Shown here: positions 16,962 to 25,534 of the stretch, one piece after another
How positions within the stretch are numbered: the first letter of the stretch is position 1
Layout: each line of letters begins with the position of its first letter
Assembly: GCA_036498625.1 (NCBI GenBank)
Contig: DASYFD010000147.1
Span: forward strand, 1-44,670
Direction of reading: 5' to 3'
Length of the DNA stretch: 44,670 nucleotides
DNA from: VAZQ01 sp036498625
GTDB taxonomy: Bacteria; Pseudomonadota; Alphaproteobacteria; Rhizobiales; Xanthobacteraceae
The notes under the pieces: model-generated
What the model saw: the letters and a program-made list of their open reading frames with translations, nothing else
Told to the model about the DNA's origin: nothing
Databases searched by the model: none
Program-made: the position numbers and the translations under genes

Positions 16962-18086
16962 ATGCCGGTCGAGCAAGACATCGCATCACCGCGGCGCACT
17001 TCGGTCATCGAGCTCGCCGAGGCGATCGGCTACGCATTTCTAAAGCGGCCGGCGGACCTGTTCGCCGACGGCACGCTCGCCGAAATCGGTGGTGCCGCCG
17101 TGCTGCATTGCGATCCGCTGGTCCTGTATATGTCCGGCGGGGAGCGCCGAACTCTCGGAATGCCGGGAACCGGAGCGGCCTTGCTGAAGGATATCCGTTC
17201 GGTGTTCTTGATGGCGATCTATGGAAGCATAGAAAGTCATGCGAGGGTGAGGCGCTATCGTTGGGCCGCTGTCTTGCATCGCTGGCGTTGGCCCAACCAC
17301 AATTTCGTCTTTCTGTGCAATACGACCAAGGAGGAATCCCTCCTGAGAGAGACCGGAGAGGTCGCGGTCTTTCTCAACCACAATCTCTTGATGTCCGAGA
17401 ACGACTTCCATCCGATCGAGGGCGAGCCGCTTCGTTTTGACGCCGTTTACAATGGGCGTCTGCATCCGCAGAAACGCCATGAGCTGTCGCTTCTCGTCGA
17501 TCGGTGCGCGATGATTTTTGCGCACACGTTCATGGAATCGGAAGACTATCAGAAGGAATTGATTCTTCGGCACACCCGCGAGGCTCCCGGTCACCTGTTC
17601 ATCAACGAAATTCAAAACGGCATCCCGGTGCAGCTCACGCCTTCGGCCGTCAATCTCATCTACAATCAGGCGGCGGTCGGCTTGGCGCTTTCGGCGGTCG
17701 AAGGTGCGATGTTCGCCAGCATCGAGTATCTGCTGTCCGGGCTCCCGGTCGTGAGCACCCCCAACCGGGGCGGCAGAGACGTGTATTTCGACGATGATTT
17801 CTGCATCACGGTGGAACCGGACCCGCGCGCGGTCCGCGACGCGGTCGCCGCGCTCAAGAACCGCGCAATCCCCCGCCACTACATCCGGGCCAGGACGTTG
17901 GAGAAGATCGAGCGTGACCGCGTTCGATTTTCCGCGCTGCTGCAATCCGTGATCGAGCGCAACGGCGGTATACCCAACCATGCCGGATGGCCGTTTCGAT
18001 CCAAGCTGGTGACCTGGAAATCCTGGAACGAGCACTTCGCCGACATACGGGCCAGGCGGCTGACGGGGCTCGAGGGCACGACTTGA
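16962..18086 (+). CDS. GT-B glycosyltransferase (group 1-like)
   Basis: This 374-residue protein looks like a divergent GT-B fold enzyme. The C-terminal domain has LALSAVEGAMFASIEYLLSG with the E-x7-E pattern at E247 and E255, followed by LPVVSTPNRGGRDVYFDDDF, the donor-binding loop seen in GT4-like enzymes. The N-terminal half is poorly conserved (SGGERRTLG, AVYNGRLHPQKRHELSLLVD), though the YNGRLHPQK segment is a typical inter-domain strand. No membrane helix is visible. It is 106 bases downstream of the GT2 gene on the same strand, and the deacetylase-like gene follows. Confidence 0.72.
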   Translation: MPVEQDIASPRRTSVIELAEAIGYAFLKRPADLFADGTLAEIGGAAVLHCDPLVLYMSGGERRTLGMPGTGAALLKDIRSVFLMAIYGSIESHARVRRYRWAAVLHRWRWPNHNFVFLCNTTKEESLLRETGEVAVFLNHNLLMSENDFHPIEGEPLRFDAVYNGRLHPQKRHELSLLVDRCAMIFAHTFMESEDYQKELILRHTREAPGHLFINEIQNGIPVQLTPSAVNLIYNQAAVGLALSAVEGAMFASIEYLLSGLPVVSTPNRGGRDVYFDDDFCITVEPDPRAVRDAVAALKNRAIPRHYIRARTLEKIERDRVRFSALLQSVIERNGGIPNHAGWPFRSKLVTWKSWNEHFADIRARRLTGLEGTT

Positions 18087-18204
18087 TCGACGTTCTGCAA
18101 AATCGGCGGGTCGCATCGAGCGGCCTTGATCTCTTCATCCGCGCCGGTCGCGGCCCGCATGCCGCGGCTCAATCGAGTCGGCCCAATCCACGATCGATTT
18201 GGCC

Positions 18205-19419
18205 ATGACCGATATGCGAGCGCGCGCGAAAGCGCTCCTGCGCCAATGGTTGAGCCCGAACCTGACATGGTGGGATTTCGCCGGTCTTGCCGCCATGCCG
18301 GCTCGATTGGGCGTAGTCCCCGGGGATCCCCTCGCTCGGTTGGGCATAACGGCCGACGAGCTCGCGGATGCCGACGGACCGGTTCGTTTCCGCGCCACTA
18401 CCCGGTATCTCAACGCTGCCAGCGCGGTGGTATCTCATTCCATCGACGACACGACCGAACAGCTGCCGGCCTGCCTGGACGCCATGGACCGCCATGGCAT
18501 CAAGTCGACTGTGTTCGTCACCACGCAGGCCGAGCCGCTCATGTCGCGTCTTTGGCCGCGCCTGCGGCAGGCGATTTCCGATGGCCATGAGATCGGGTCA
18601 CATTCTCGCCGACACCCGTGTCGCGTACCGGACAGCCTGCCATTCTGCCTGGGCCGCTTCACGAACGACGAGATCGAAGGTTCCCGGGAGGACATTCTCC
18701 GGAACACCGGCCAGCCCCACGTCTGGAGCTGGGCCTATCCATGCGGGAATTGCGCCGACCGCGGATTCGTACAGCGAAAGATCGCCCGCGCCCGCTATCT
18801 GGTGGCCCGTGCGTATCCCGGGGAATCCCGCAATCTTCACGCCGTTCCGGATCTGCAAGGCTATGATCGCAACCCCTACGCGGCCCGCTATACGCAGATC
18901 GTGCAGAAGGGCTATTTGAACACCGTCGGCAAAGGGCCCGCGGTTTCAATTTCCGGAAGAACCGACCTGACGGCGTTGAACGGCAAGTTCGACGAGGTGT
19001 CGGCCGCGGGCGGCATCTACAGTTTCGTGTCGCACCCCGAGCTGCTGGACTATGGCCGCGACAGCTTCTACGAGCGGCATCTGGCACATGTGGCAGGTCG
19101 CACCGACGTCTGGTACGTCCCCATGGGACCCCTCTACGCCTATCGTACCTTGTCGAGGGAAACCCTGGTGCGCCAGCTGAGGCCGGCTGGCCATGCAGCG
19201 CGATTTGCCGTGTACAGCTCGCTCGATCCGAAGATCTACAATGGAAGCATAACGCTCGAGTTCCAGACCCGGGTGTCCGTCGCCGTGACCGCCAACGGCA
19301 GGATGCTCGCCGAAACCGCATCGCAACCGGTGACGCGATGGGATGGCGAGTACTTTCGGCGCACCGGCCAAGGTCTCCTGGTAACGGTGCAGCCGAATAC
19401 GCTCCTGGAATTTATGTGA
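18205..19419 (+). CDS. Polysaccharide deacetylase-like (NodB-fold) protein
   Basis: This 404-residue protein has NodB-homology motifs. AVVSHSIDDTTEQ supplies the Asp pair (D81, D82) in place of TFDDG, and HEIGSHSRRHP (H133, H137) supplies the metal His pair S-H-x3-H. WSWAYPCGNC and SFVSHPELLDYG fit later catalytic segments. There is no signal peptide, and about 120 extra C-terminal residues form a beta-rich region. The ATG at 18205 is chosen over a TTG at 18199; no clear Shine-Dalgarno is seen. With three glycosyltransferase genes around it, removal of an acyl group from a lipid-linked or nascent glycan is plausible, though a sugar-modifying role is inferred. Confidence 0.78.
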   Translation: MTDMRARAKALLRQWLSPNLTWWDFAGLAAMPARLGVVPGDPLARLGITADELADADGPVRFRATTRYLNAASAVVSHSIDDTTEQLPACLDAMDRHGIKSTVFVTTQAEPLMSRLWPRLRQAISDGHEIGSHSRRHPCRVPDSLPFCLGRFTNDEIEGSREDILRNTGQPHVWSWAYPCGNCADRGFVQRKIARARYLVARAYPGESRNLHAVPDLQGYDRNPYAARYTQIVQKGYLNTVGKGPAVSISGRTDLTALNGKFDEVSAAGGIYSFVSHPELLDYGRDSFYERHLAHVAGRTDVWYVPMGPLYAYRTLSRETLVRQLRPAGHAARFAVYSSLDPKIYNGSITLEFQTRVSVAVTANGRMLAETASQPVTRWDGEYFRRTGQGLLVTVQPNTLLEFM

Positions 19420-19576
19420 ACAGGGTCACGCAGCCATCACCACGAAGTCCGACGGTGCCATAGGTTCCATATGGGATCGGCTGGACAGCGACCTTGTCCT
19501 TGATGATAATCGCAACCGATTAGCGGCCATCGAAAACAGGTTCCTCCGTCTGGCGCCGGGCAGTGGGAGGCATGAG

Positions 19577-20785
19577 ATGCGCATTCGACATCTGCGGTCG
19601 ATCGGAGCATCGCTGATCGTGACGGTGCTGGCTTACTTGCAGCCGACCGAGATGACGGCCCAGAACCAGTCTCAGACCGCGTCCGCAAAGTCCCCAGCGG
19701 CGGCCGCTTCGCCGCAAACGCCCTGGGGCGAGCCGGACCTGCAGGGAATTTGGACCGACGAATCCGATACGCCGCTGCAGCGCCCCGCGAGATTTGCGAA
19801 CCAGGAAGTCTACACCGAGGCACAGCGGCAGGAACTGGACAGGGAACGCGCGGCGATGCTGCGCCGCGACCGGCGAGTGGAGCGTGGCACCGAGCTCGAC
19901 GTCGCCGGCGCCTACAACGCGGTGTTCATGTCCCAGAAGCGGACCGGCACGCGCACGTCGCTGATCGCGGATCCGCCCAATGGCCGGCTGCCGCCGCTGA
20001 CCCCGCAGGCCGAGAAGGTGGCGGCCGCCGATCGGGCCTTTCGTCTTGCGCTCCTGCAATCGACGCAGACCTGCAACGCCAAATCTGTGGCCTGCAGCGG
20101 CGGCAAGTACGATCCGACGCCCTCGCCGCGGCGCGCGGAGCTTTCTCCCCGCTACAATACCGGGCGCATCAATCGCCACGATGGTCCGGAGGACGGCGCG
20201 TTGGGGGACCGCTGCCTGACCGGCGGGCTGCCCGAGTTTGGCACCGCATATGGCGGCAGCTTCCGCCGCATCGTGCAGACGCCGGGCGGCATCGCGATGT
20301 TCTACGATGTGGGTCAGGGGCAAGGCTGGCAGCGCAACATCGTCATGAATGGAAGCCCTCACCTGCCCCCCGGCATCCGCCAATGGTACGGCGACTCGCG
20401 TGGCCGATGGGAGGGCGACACGCTGGTGATCGACGTGACCAACTTCAGCCCGAAGACCGATGTCCAGGGGTCGCGGGAGAACCTGCACCTGATCGAGCGC
20501 TGGACGCGCAGCGGCCCAACCACGCTCGACTATGTGGCGACCATCGAGGATCCGACCGTTTGGACGCGGCCATGGACCGTTCGCCAGGAGTTCACCCGGC
20601 AGAGCGAGCAGCAGAACAGAATTTATTACGAGCCCCGCTGCGTCGAGGGAAACTACGCCTTCCCCTCGATGCTGCTGGCGGCGCGCATCGAGGACCTCGC
20701 CTTTGCGCAGGGCCGAGGTCCGCATCCGGCGACCAAGGACAACGCCACGGATTTCGTGGGCGTCGAACAGGATCCGTTGCAGTAA
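19577..20785 (+). CDS. Secreted protein of unknown family, paralogue 1
   Basis: This 402-residue exported protein has a signal peptide in residues 1-29. Its family signature is TPWGEPDLQGIWT soon after cleavage, RCLTGGLPEFG near the middle, and GDSRGRWEGDTLVIDVTNF with WTRPWTVRQEF in the C-terminal half. Conserved Asp, Trp and Arg residues suggest a binding or catalytic surface, but no known active-site motif is recognised. GGGAGG lies 6 bases before the ATG at 19577. Closest relative is the next gene, which it resembles along its whole length. Function unknown; many similar proteins appear in acidobacteria and rhizobial relatives, from general knowledge. Confidence 0.8.
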   Translation: MRIRHLRSIGASLIVTVLAYLQPTEMTAQNQSQTASAKSPAAAASPQTPWGEPDLQGIWTDESDTPLQRPARFANQEVYTEAQRQELDRERAAMLRRDRRVERGTELDVAGAYNAVFMSQKRTGTRTSLIADPPNGRLPPLTPQAEKVAAADRAFRLALLQSTQTCNAKSVACSGGKYDPTPSPRRAELSPRYNTGRINRHDGPEDGALGDRCLTGGLPEFGTAYGGSFRRIVQTPGGIAMFYDVGQGQGWQRNIVMNGSPHLPPGIRQWYGDSRGRWEGDTLVIDVTNFSPKTDVQGSRENLHLIERWTRSGPTTLDYVATIEDPTVWTRPWTVRQEFTRQSEQQNRIYYEPRCVEGNYAFPSMLLAARIEDLAFAQGRGPHPATKDNATDFVGVEQDPLQ

Positions 20786-20810
20786 CCTGCCAAGGCAAAA
20801 GGAGACCCTC

Positions 20811-21998
20811 ATGCTCGACCGGTTCCCAGGCGCGATGATAGCGGTCGCCGTTGCGGCAGCCGCCGTCAGCGCCATTTCGGTGTCCGTGACACGGACGTCG
20901 GCCCAGGCGCCCGCGGCAGCGTTGAAAACGCCATGGGGCGAACCCGATCTGCAGGGTATTTGGACGGTCGAAACCGATACGCCGTTCCAGCGCTCGCCCA
21001 AATATGCGAACCAGGAGTTCTTCACCGACGCCCAGCGGGCCGAATTGGACAAGGAGCGCTCGGCGCTGCGCGGCCGCGACAACCGCGGCGAGCGCGGCAG
21101 CGAGCGCGACGTTTCCGGCGCCTACAACAACGTGTTCGGCGCGCTCAAGCGCACCGGCAAGCGCACCTCGCTGATCGTCGATCCGCCCGATGGCCGCATG
21201 CCGCCGACGACGGCCGAGGCGCAGAAGATCGCCGGCGCCGACCGGGACTTTCGCATGGCCTTGATGCGGGCGACGCAAACCTGCAAGACCCAGCTGCCCG
21301 GCTGCGCAGGAGGCAAGTACGACCCGGTCCCGGCCGTTGCGCGGCGCGACGAGCGGCCGCCGCACTACAACACCGCGCGCATGAACCGTCACAACGATCC
21401 GGAGGACGGCGCGCTGGCGGACCGCTGCCTGACCATCGGGCTGCCCGAGTTCGGCGCCGGCAACGGCGGCGGCAGCTTCCGGCGGATCGTGCAGACCCCG
21501 GGCGGCATCGCGATCGCCTACGACGTGGGTCAGGGGCAGGGCTGGCAGCGCAGTATCGTGATGAACGGAAGCCCGCACCTGCCGGCCAGCATCCGGCAAT
21601 GGTTCGGCGATTCGCGCGGCCGCTGGGAGGGCGACACGCTGGTGATCGACGTGACGAATTTCAGCCCGAAAACCGATTATCGGGGCTCGCGCGAGAACCT
21701 GCACCTGGTTGAGCGCTGGACCCGGACCTCGCCGACCACGCTCGACTACGCCGCCACCATCGAGGATCCGACCGTGTGGACGCGGCCGTGGACCGTCAAG
21801 CAGGAGTTCAGCAAGCAGAGCGAGGGGGAGAACCGGATCTACTACGAGCCGCGCTGCGTCGAAGGCGACATCGGGTTTCCCGCGATGATGAAGGCGGCAC
21901 GCCAGGAGGACCGGGAGTTTGCCGAAGGCCGCGGGCCTGATCCGCTGACGAGGGACAATGCATCGGGATTTGCCGAGCCGGATCCATTGCAGCAGTAA
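20811..21998 (+). CDS. Secreted protein of unknown family, paralogue 2
   Basis: This 395-residue exported protein is clearly a tandem duplicate of the preceding one, sharing TPWGEPDLQGIWT, ADRCLTIGLPEFG and GDSRGRWEGDTLVID, and differing mainly in the first 40 residues. A signal peptide ends at TSAQA near residue 31. AAGGAGA lies 5 bases before the ATG, and the stretch from ribosome site through MLDR is nearly identical to that of the gene at 22096. It follows paralogue 1 by 25 bases, so one transcript is likely. No enzymatic motif is visible. Confidence 0.8.
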   Translation: MLDRFPGAMIAVAVAAAAVSAISVSVTRTSAQAPAAALKTPWGEPDLQGIWTVETDTPFQRSPKYANQEFFTDAQRAELDKERSALRGRDNRGERGSERDVSGAYNNVFGALKRTGKRTSLIVDPPDGRMPPTTAEAQKIAGADRDFRMALMRATQTCKTQLPGCAGGKYDPVPAVARRDERPPHYNTARMNRHNDPEDGALADRCLTIGLPEFGAGNGGGSFRRIVQTPGGIAIAYDVGQGQGWQRSIVMNGSPHLPASIRQWFGDSRGRWEGDTLVIDVTNFSPKTDYRGSRENLHLVERWTRTSPTTLDYAATIEDPTVWTRPWTVKQEFSKQSEGENRIYYEPRCVEGDIGFPAMMKAARQEDREFAEGRGPDPLTRDNASGFAEPDPLQQ

Positions 21999-22005
21999 CC
22001 CGTCC

Positions 22006-22062
22006 GAGCAATTTTCAGGAACAGCCGATCCCGATTTTCCGTCCGAAAATCGGCAATGCCAA
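22006..22062 (+). repeat. Intergenic repeat of the GAGCATTTTCAGG family, copy 1
   Basis: GAGCAATTTTCAGGAAC leads into the hairpin CGATTTTCCGTCCGAAAATCG (22031-22051). The element matches in order the copies at 23058-23162 and 34015-34103 but lacks the CTAGAGCGG hairpin. It falls between paralogues 2 and 3. Confidence 0.6.
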
Positions 22063-22095
22063 CGACAAGCGAAACTGTTGCAAAGGGAGACCATC

Positions 22096-23061
22096 ATGCT
22101 CGACCGCCGCTCAGGCTCGATGATCACGGTCGCCGTTGCGGCGATGGCTCTCGGCGCCGTCATTGCCACATCCATAACGCAGACATCGGGCCAGGCACCG
22201 GCCGCGCGGCCCGCCCGGATCGAGGGCAAGCCCAACTTCAGCGGCATCTGGCAGGCCAACAACGAAGCCAACTGGGATTTGCAGGCGCATGGGGCGCTGC
22301 CCGCCGCCATCACCCAGCCCGGCATTTATTCATATGACTATGCGCGGGTACCGGCCGCGCCGGTGCTCGCGCTCGGCGCCGCGGGCGCCATCCCGGGCTC
22401 GCTCGGCGTCGTGCAGGGCGACGGGCAGATTCCCTACCGCCCCGAAGCCTTGCAGATCAAGAAGGAGAACGCCGAGCACTGGGTCGACCGCGACCCGGAG
22501 CTGAAGTGTTATTTGCCGGGCATTCCGCGCGCCATGTACATGCCCTATCCGTTCCAGATCACGCAAAGCACCAACAAGGTTCACATCGCCTACGAATTCT
22601 CCAATTCGGCGCGCACCATCCATCTGGACAAGGTCGAAGGGCCGCCCGACGATACCTGGATGGGCCACTCGGTCGGAAAATGGGACGGCGACACCCTGGT
22701 GGTCGACGTGACGAATTTCAACGACCGGACCTGGCTCGACCGCGCCGGCAATTTTCACAGCGAGGCGCTGCACCTGGTCGAGCGCTTCTCGCCGATGTCG
22801 CCCGACATCATCCAGTACGACGTGACGATCGAAGACCCCAAGGTGTTCACCAAGGCCTGGCGCATCGCCATGCCGCTTTATCGTCGCGTGGAGCCGAACA
22901 TGCAGCTGCTCGAGTTTCGCTGCAACGAGTTCGTCGAGGAGTTCATGTACGGAAATCTCCGCAAGCAGCCGCTGGTCAAGCACTGGGAAAGCGATACCAT
23001 GACGATCGATATCACCCGCAAGGTGCCGCCCGGCGACAGCTTCTATCAATGGTACCGCTAG
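22096..23061 (+). CDS. Secreted protein of unknown family, paralogue 3 (divergent)
   Basis: This 321-residue exported protein has a signal peptide ending near TSGQA. It is a shorter, divergent member: FSGIWQANNEANW replaces the LQGIWT block, CYLPGIPRAMYMPYPFQI replaces the RCL..GLP region, and HSVGKWDGDTLVVDVTNFNDRTW keeps the family core. RVEPNMQLLEFRCNEFVEEF ends it. GGGAGA precedes the ATG. The stop codon TAG (23059-23061) lies inside the left arm of the repeat that starts at 23058, so the repeat may have set the end of the protein. No enzymatic motif is recognised. Confidence 0.8.
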   Translation: MLDRRSGSMITVAVAAMALGAVIATSITQTSGQAPAARPARIEGKPNFSGIWQANNEANWDLQAHGALPAAITQPGIYSYDYARVPAAPVLALGAAGAIPGSLGVVQGDGQIPYRPEALQIKKENAEHWVDRDPELKCYLPGIPRAMYMPYPFQITQSTNKVHIAYEFSNSARTIHLDKVEGPPDDTWMGHSVGKWDGDTLVVDVTNFNDRTWLDRAGNFHSEALHLVERFSPMSPDIIQYDVTIEDPKVFTKAWRIAMPLYRRVEPNMQLLEFRCNEFVEEFMYGNLRKQPLVKHWESDTMTIDITRKVPPGDSFYQWYR

Positions 23062-23162
23062 AGCGGTTTCACAGAGACCGGAGAGAGAAACCGCTCTAGC
23101 ATTTTGCACTGTCGCATTTTCAGACGGAAAACCGGATACCACTTTTCCTGAAAATGCTCTGA
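23058..23162 (-). repeat. Intergenic repeat of the GAGCATTTTCAGG family, copy 2 (full)
   Basis: A perfect 13-base hairpin CTAGAGCGGTTTC/GAAACCGCTCTAG (23058-23070 and 23087-23099) adjoins a second hairpin GCATTTTC/GAAAATGC (23114-23121 and 23150-23157) containing GACGGAAAACCGG. The copy at 34015 is the same composite in the opposite direction. Similar composites are frequent in rhizobial intergenic regions, from general knowledge. Confidence 0.75.
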
Positions 23163-23197
23163 GCAACACGGGCTGATCTATGCAACGGGAGGAATTG

Positions 23198-23626
23198 ATG
23201 CGAACGAAGCTTGCCATTGTGGTTTCCGTCATGGGGCTCGCGATCCCGGGATGGGCGTCCTCGGCGTCGGCACACCATGCGTTTGCAGCCGAGTTCGACG
23301 CGAACAAGCCGGTGAATTTCAAAGGCACGATCACGAAAATGGAATGGATCAATCCCCATTCCTGGCTGCACGTCGACGTCAAGCAGCCCGACGGCACGGT
23401 CGTGAACTGGGCGATCGAGGCGGGCACGCCGAATGTCCTGTTCCGGCGCGGGTTCACCAAGGAGACCTTGACGCCCGGCCTCGAGGTCGTGATCGACGGC
23501 TACCAGGCGAAGGACGGATCGCACCGCGCCAACGGCCGGGACCTCACCTTGCCGGGCGGGCACCAATTGTTTCTCGGCTCCTCCGGAACCGGTGCGCCCT
23601 ACGAGCTGCCACCCGGGACCCAATAG
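23198..23626 (+). CDS. DUF6152-like secreted protein
   Basis: This 142-residue exported protein has a signal peptide ending ASA, followed directly by HHAFAAEFDANKPVNFKGTITK, and then MEWINPHSWLHVDV and GTPNVLFRRGFTKETL, the pattern of DUF6152 proteins. The fold is probably a small beta-barrel; no function is known. The ATG at 23198 is chosen because GGGAGGA sits 4 bases before it; an in-frame ATG 18 bases earlier has no such site. It follows the secreted paralogues and precedes the two DUF6644-like membrane genes, an association I have seen before, which suggests a shared periplasmic pathway. Confidence 0.82.
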   Translation: MRTKLAIVVSVMGLAIPGWASSASAHHAFAAEFDANKPVNFKGTITKMEWINPHSWLHVDVKQPDGTVVNWAIEAGTPNVLFRRGFTKETLTPGLEVVIDGYQAKDGSHRANGRDLTLPGGHQLFLGSSGTGAPYELPPGTQ

Positions 23627-23703
23627 ACCAATAAGCTGAGATAGCGCCCTTGTTCTACGCGCTCGCGCCTGCGGGCGCGTCTTTGTGCTTCGACGGGATC
23701 GGA

Positions 23704-24270
23704 ATGTCTGCTCTGGCTTTCTTCGAATGGCTGGCCGATCGGCCGTGGAGCATCGATCTCCATGAATCGCAATATGCTTATTCCATCATCGAATCGATGC
23801 ACGTTTGGGCCATGTGCCTGTTCTTCGGCATGACGGTGATGTTCGACCTGCGCCTGCTGGGCTGGACCTTGCGCGGCGTGCCGGTTTCGGAGGTGATTCG
23901 ACGCCTGCGGCCGTGGACCATCGCGGGATTCGTCCTCATGGTCATCAGCGGCTCGCTTTTGTTCTTCGCCATACCGCTGCGCTCGTATCAGAACATCTTC
24001 TTCCGCACCAAGATGCTGCTGCTGCTGCTGGCCGGCTTGAACGTGCTGCTCTTTCATTCACGCGTGTTTCCCGGGGTCGCCAGCTGGGATGTCGACGGGG
24101 TGCCGCCACGGGCGGCCAGGATCGCGGGCGCGCTTTCGCTCGCGTTGTGGATCGGCATCGTCGTTTCGGGAAGAATGATCGCCTACAACTGGTTCGACTG
24201 CGACCGGCAGCCGCAACCGGCAATCATCAATTTTCTGACCAGCTGTACGGCCACGGAATCGGGGCCCTGA
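23704..24270 (+). CDS. DUF6644-like integral membrane protein, copy 1
   Basis: This 188-residue protein has four hydrophobic segments. SIIESMHVWAMCLFFGMTVMFDLRLLG is characteristic of DUF6644, with His and Asp residues inside or beside the first membrane helix. The second helix has GFVLMVISGSLLFF, the third LLLLLAGLNVLLFH. The ATG at 23704 is chosen over the TTG at 23650, which precedes no family sequence. The stop overlaps the next start (TGATG). It looks like one half of a two-component membrane complex with copy 2. Conserved His residues could bind heme, which is inference. Confidence 0.8.
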   Translation: MSALAFFEWLADRPWSIDLHESQYAYSIIESMHVWAMCLFFGMTVMFDLRLLGWTLRGVPVSEVIRRLRPWTIAGFVLMVISGSLLFFAIPLRSYQNIFFRTKMLLLLLAGLNVLLFHSRVFPGVASWDVDGVPPRAARIAGALSLALWIGIVVSGRMIAYNWFDCDRQPQPAIINFLTSCTATESGP

Positions 24271-24746
24271 TGTCCCTGCTACCGTTCTTCCAATGGTGCT
24301 ACGCGACCGGCATCGGCGAGGCGATCCGGGAGTCGACCTGGTTGTTCCCGGTGATCGAGGCCTTCCATCTTCTGGGTCTCGGGCTGACGGCGGGGGCCGT
24401 GCTGCTGCTGGACCTGCGCCTGTTGGGCGTGGGCCTCAGCCGGCAGCCGGCGGCGCTGCTGTGGGCAGCCGTCAAACCATGGTTGCTCGGCAGCCTGATC
24501 TTGATGCTCAGCACCGGCACCCTGTTGTTCCTGTCCGAATCGATCAAGTGCTATTACAGCTTTCCCTTCTGGGTGAAGATGACGTCACTGCTCCTCGCGC
24601 TCCTTTTTACGTTCACGGTACGCCGCCGCGTGACGCAAACCGACAGCGCTTCCGACCGACCGCTGCCGGGCCGCCTGACGGCGCTCATATCGCTGTGCCT
24701 GTGGTTCGGGGTGGCGTGGGGCGGCCGCTGGATCGGGTTTTCGTAA
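24270..24746 (+). CDS. DUF6644-like integral membrane protein, copy 2
   Basis: This 158-residue protein repeats the plan of copy 1: PVIEAFHLLGLGLTAGAVLLLDLRLLG (helix with His and Asp), then PWLLGSLILMLSTGTLLFLSES and TSLLLALLFTFTVRRR, then a final helix ending in GRWIGFS. It overlaps the previous stop by one base, so the two are coupled. Different lengths and little identity outside the motif suggest a heterodimer rather than recent duplication. It converges on the anti-sigma gene with a 17-base gap. Confidence 0.8.
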   Translation: MSLLPFFQWCYATGIGEAIRESTWLFPVIEAFHLLGLGLTAGAVLLLDLRLLGVGLSRQPAALLWAAVKPWLLGSLILMLSTGTLLFLSESIKCYYSFPFWVKMTSLLLALLFTFTVRRRVTQTDSASDRPLPGRLTALISLCLWFGVAWGGRWIGFS

Positions 24747-24763
24747 AGGCCGCGCGGGCTCGC

Positions 24764-25534
24764 TCAAGGCCCGCCGCGGACCGCGGCCTCGAGCTTGTCG
24801 CCGAATTCCCGCAGCTCCTCGGCGTTGATGTCGCTCGCCGCCCAGAAGCCGAGATCAGACCGGGTCCAGTGCCAGATGTTGAAACCCTGCACCTGCTCGA
24901 TAGTGGCGCGCCGCTCCGGCCCCAGCTGCGGCCCGGCCACCGGCGCCACGAACAGGTTGATGACATGCGCCCGCCGCTTGTAGACGACGGCGGCGACCGG
25001 GCGGGCATCGATGTAATCGAGTCGGCCGCCGATCAGGGTGAAGCCCTGCGCGGTGAGATCGACGACCGGCGGCGCCACGTCGAGCCGGCCGTTGAACCAG
25101 GGCTTGACGGTGTGCTGATCGCTCGACTGCACGTCGATCAGGTGGTCGCCCTGCAGCGAGCGCAGATGCGCCGACACCACGTCGCCCAGGATGCGTTGAT
25201 CCTCCTCTCGGCGCAGCACCAGCACCGCCAGGCTCGCCGCCAACGCGCCGGAGAGCACGCTGCCCATGGCCAGGCCCTTGAGCAGGCTGCGGCGGCTGGG
25301 CGCCGCGGCGGGGCGTGCCGGCAGCTTTCCCTCGATGCGCGCCCGCAATGCGGCCGGCGCCCGATGGCGCAGCGCCGGCTCCGCCAGCGCCTGGCGCATC
25401 ACCCGATAGTCGTACAGCTGCATGGCGCAGCGCGGGCAGCTCGCCAGATGGGCTTCCACCTCGCGCGCATGCCCGGCGTCGAGCTCGCCGTCGATGAGGG
25501 CGTGCACCAATGGGCGGGTGTCTTCGCAGTTCAT
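24764..25534 (-). CDS. Zinc-finger anti-sigma factor (transmembrane)
   Basis: This 256-residue single-pass membrane protein holds back the ECF sigma factor encoded just before it. The N-terminal zinc-binding domain has H29-x3-C33-x2-C36 (HLASCPRC), the ZAS motif, plus Cys3. A membrane helix occupies about residues 88-108 (LAMGSVLSGALAASLAVLVL). The periplasmic part (110-256) is a beta-rich sensor domain containing VKPWFNGRLDVAPPVVDL. The start overlaps the sigma stop by four bases. The signal sensed is unknown, but the ZAS motif and cupredoxin neighbour make redox or metal stress plausible. Confidence 0.88.
   Translation of the reverse strand: MNCEDTRPLVHALIDGELDAGHAREVEAHLASCPRCAMQLYDYRVMRQALAEPALRHRAPAALRARIEGKLPARPAAAPSRRSLLKGLAMGSVLSGALAASLAVLVLRREEDQRILGDVVSAHLRSLQGDHLIDVQSSDQHTVKPWFNGRLDVAPPVVDLTAQGFTLIGGRLDYIDARPVAAVVYKRRAHVINLFVAPVAGPQLGPERRATIEQVQGFNIWHWTRSDLGFWAASDINAEELREFGDKLEAAVRGGP

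Noticed and set aside
20532..20810. Upstream extension of paralogue 2 in the same frame
   Set aside because: It overlaps paralogue 1 in another frame; the ATG at 20811 has AAGGAGA and starts the signal peptide.
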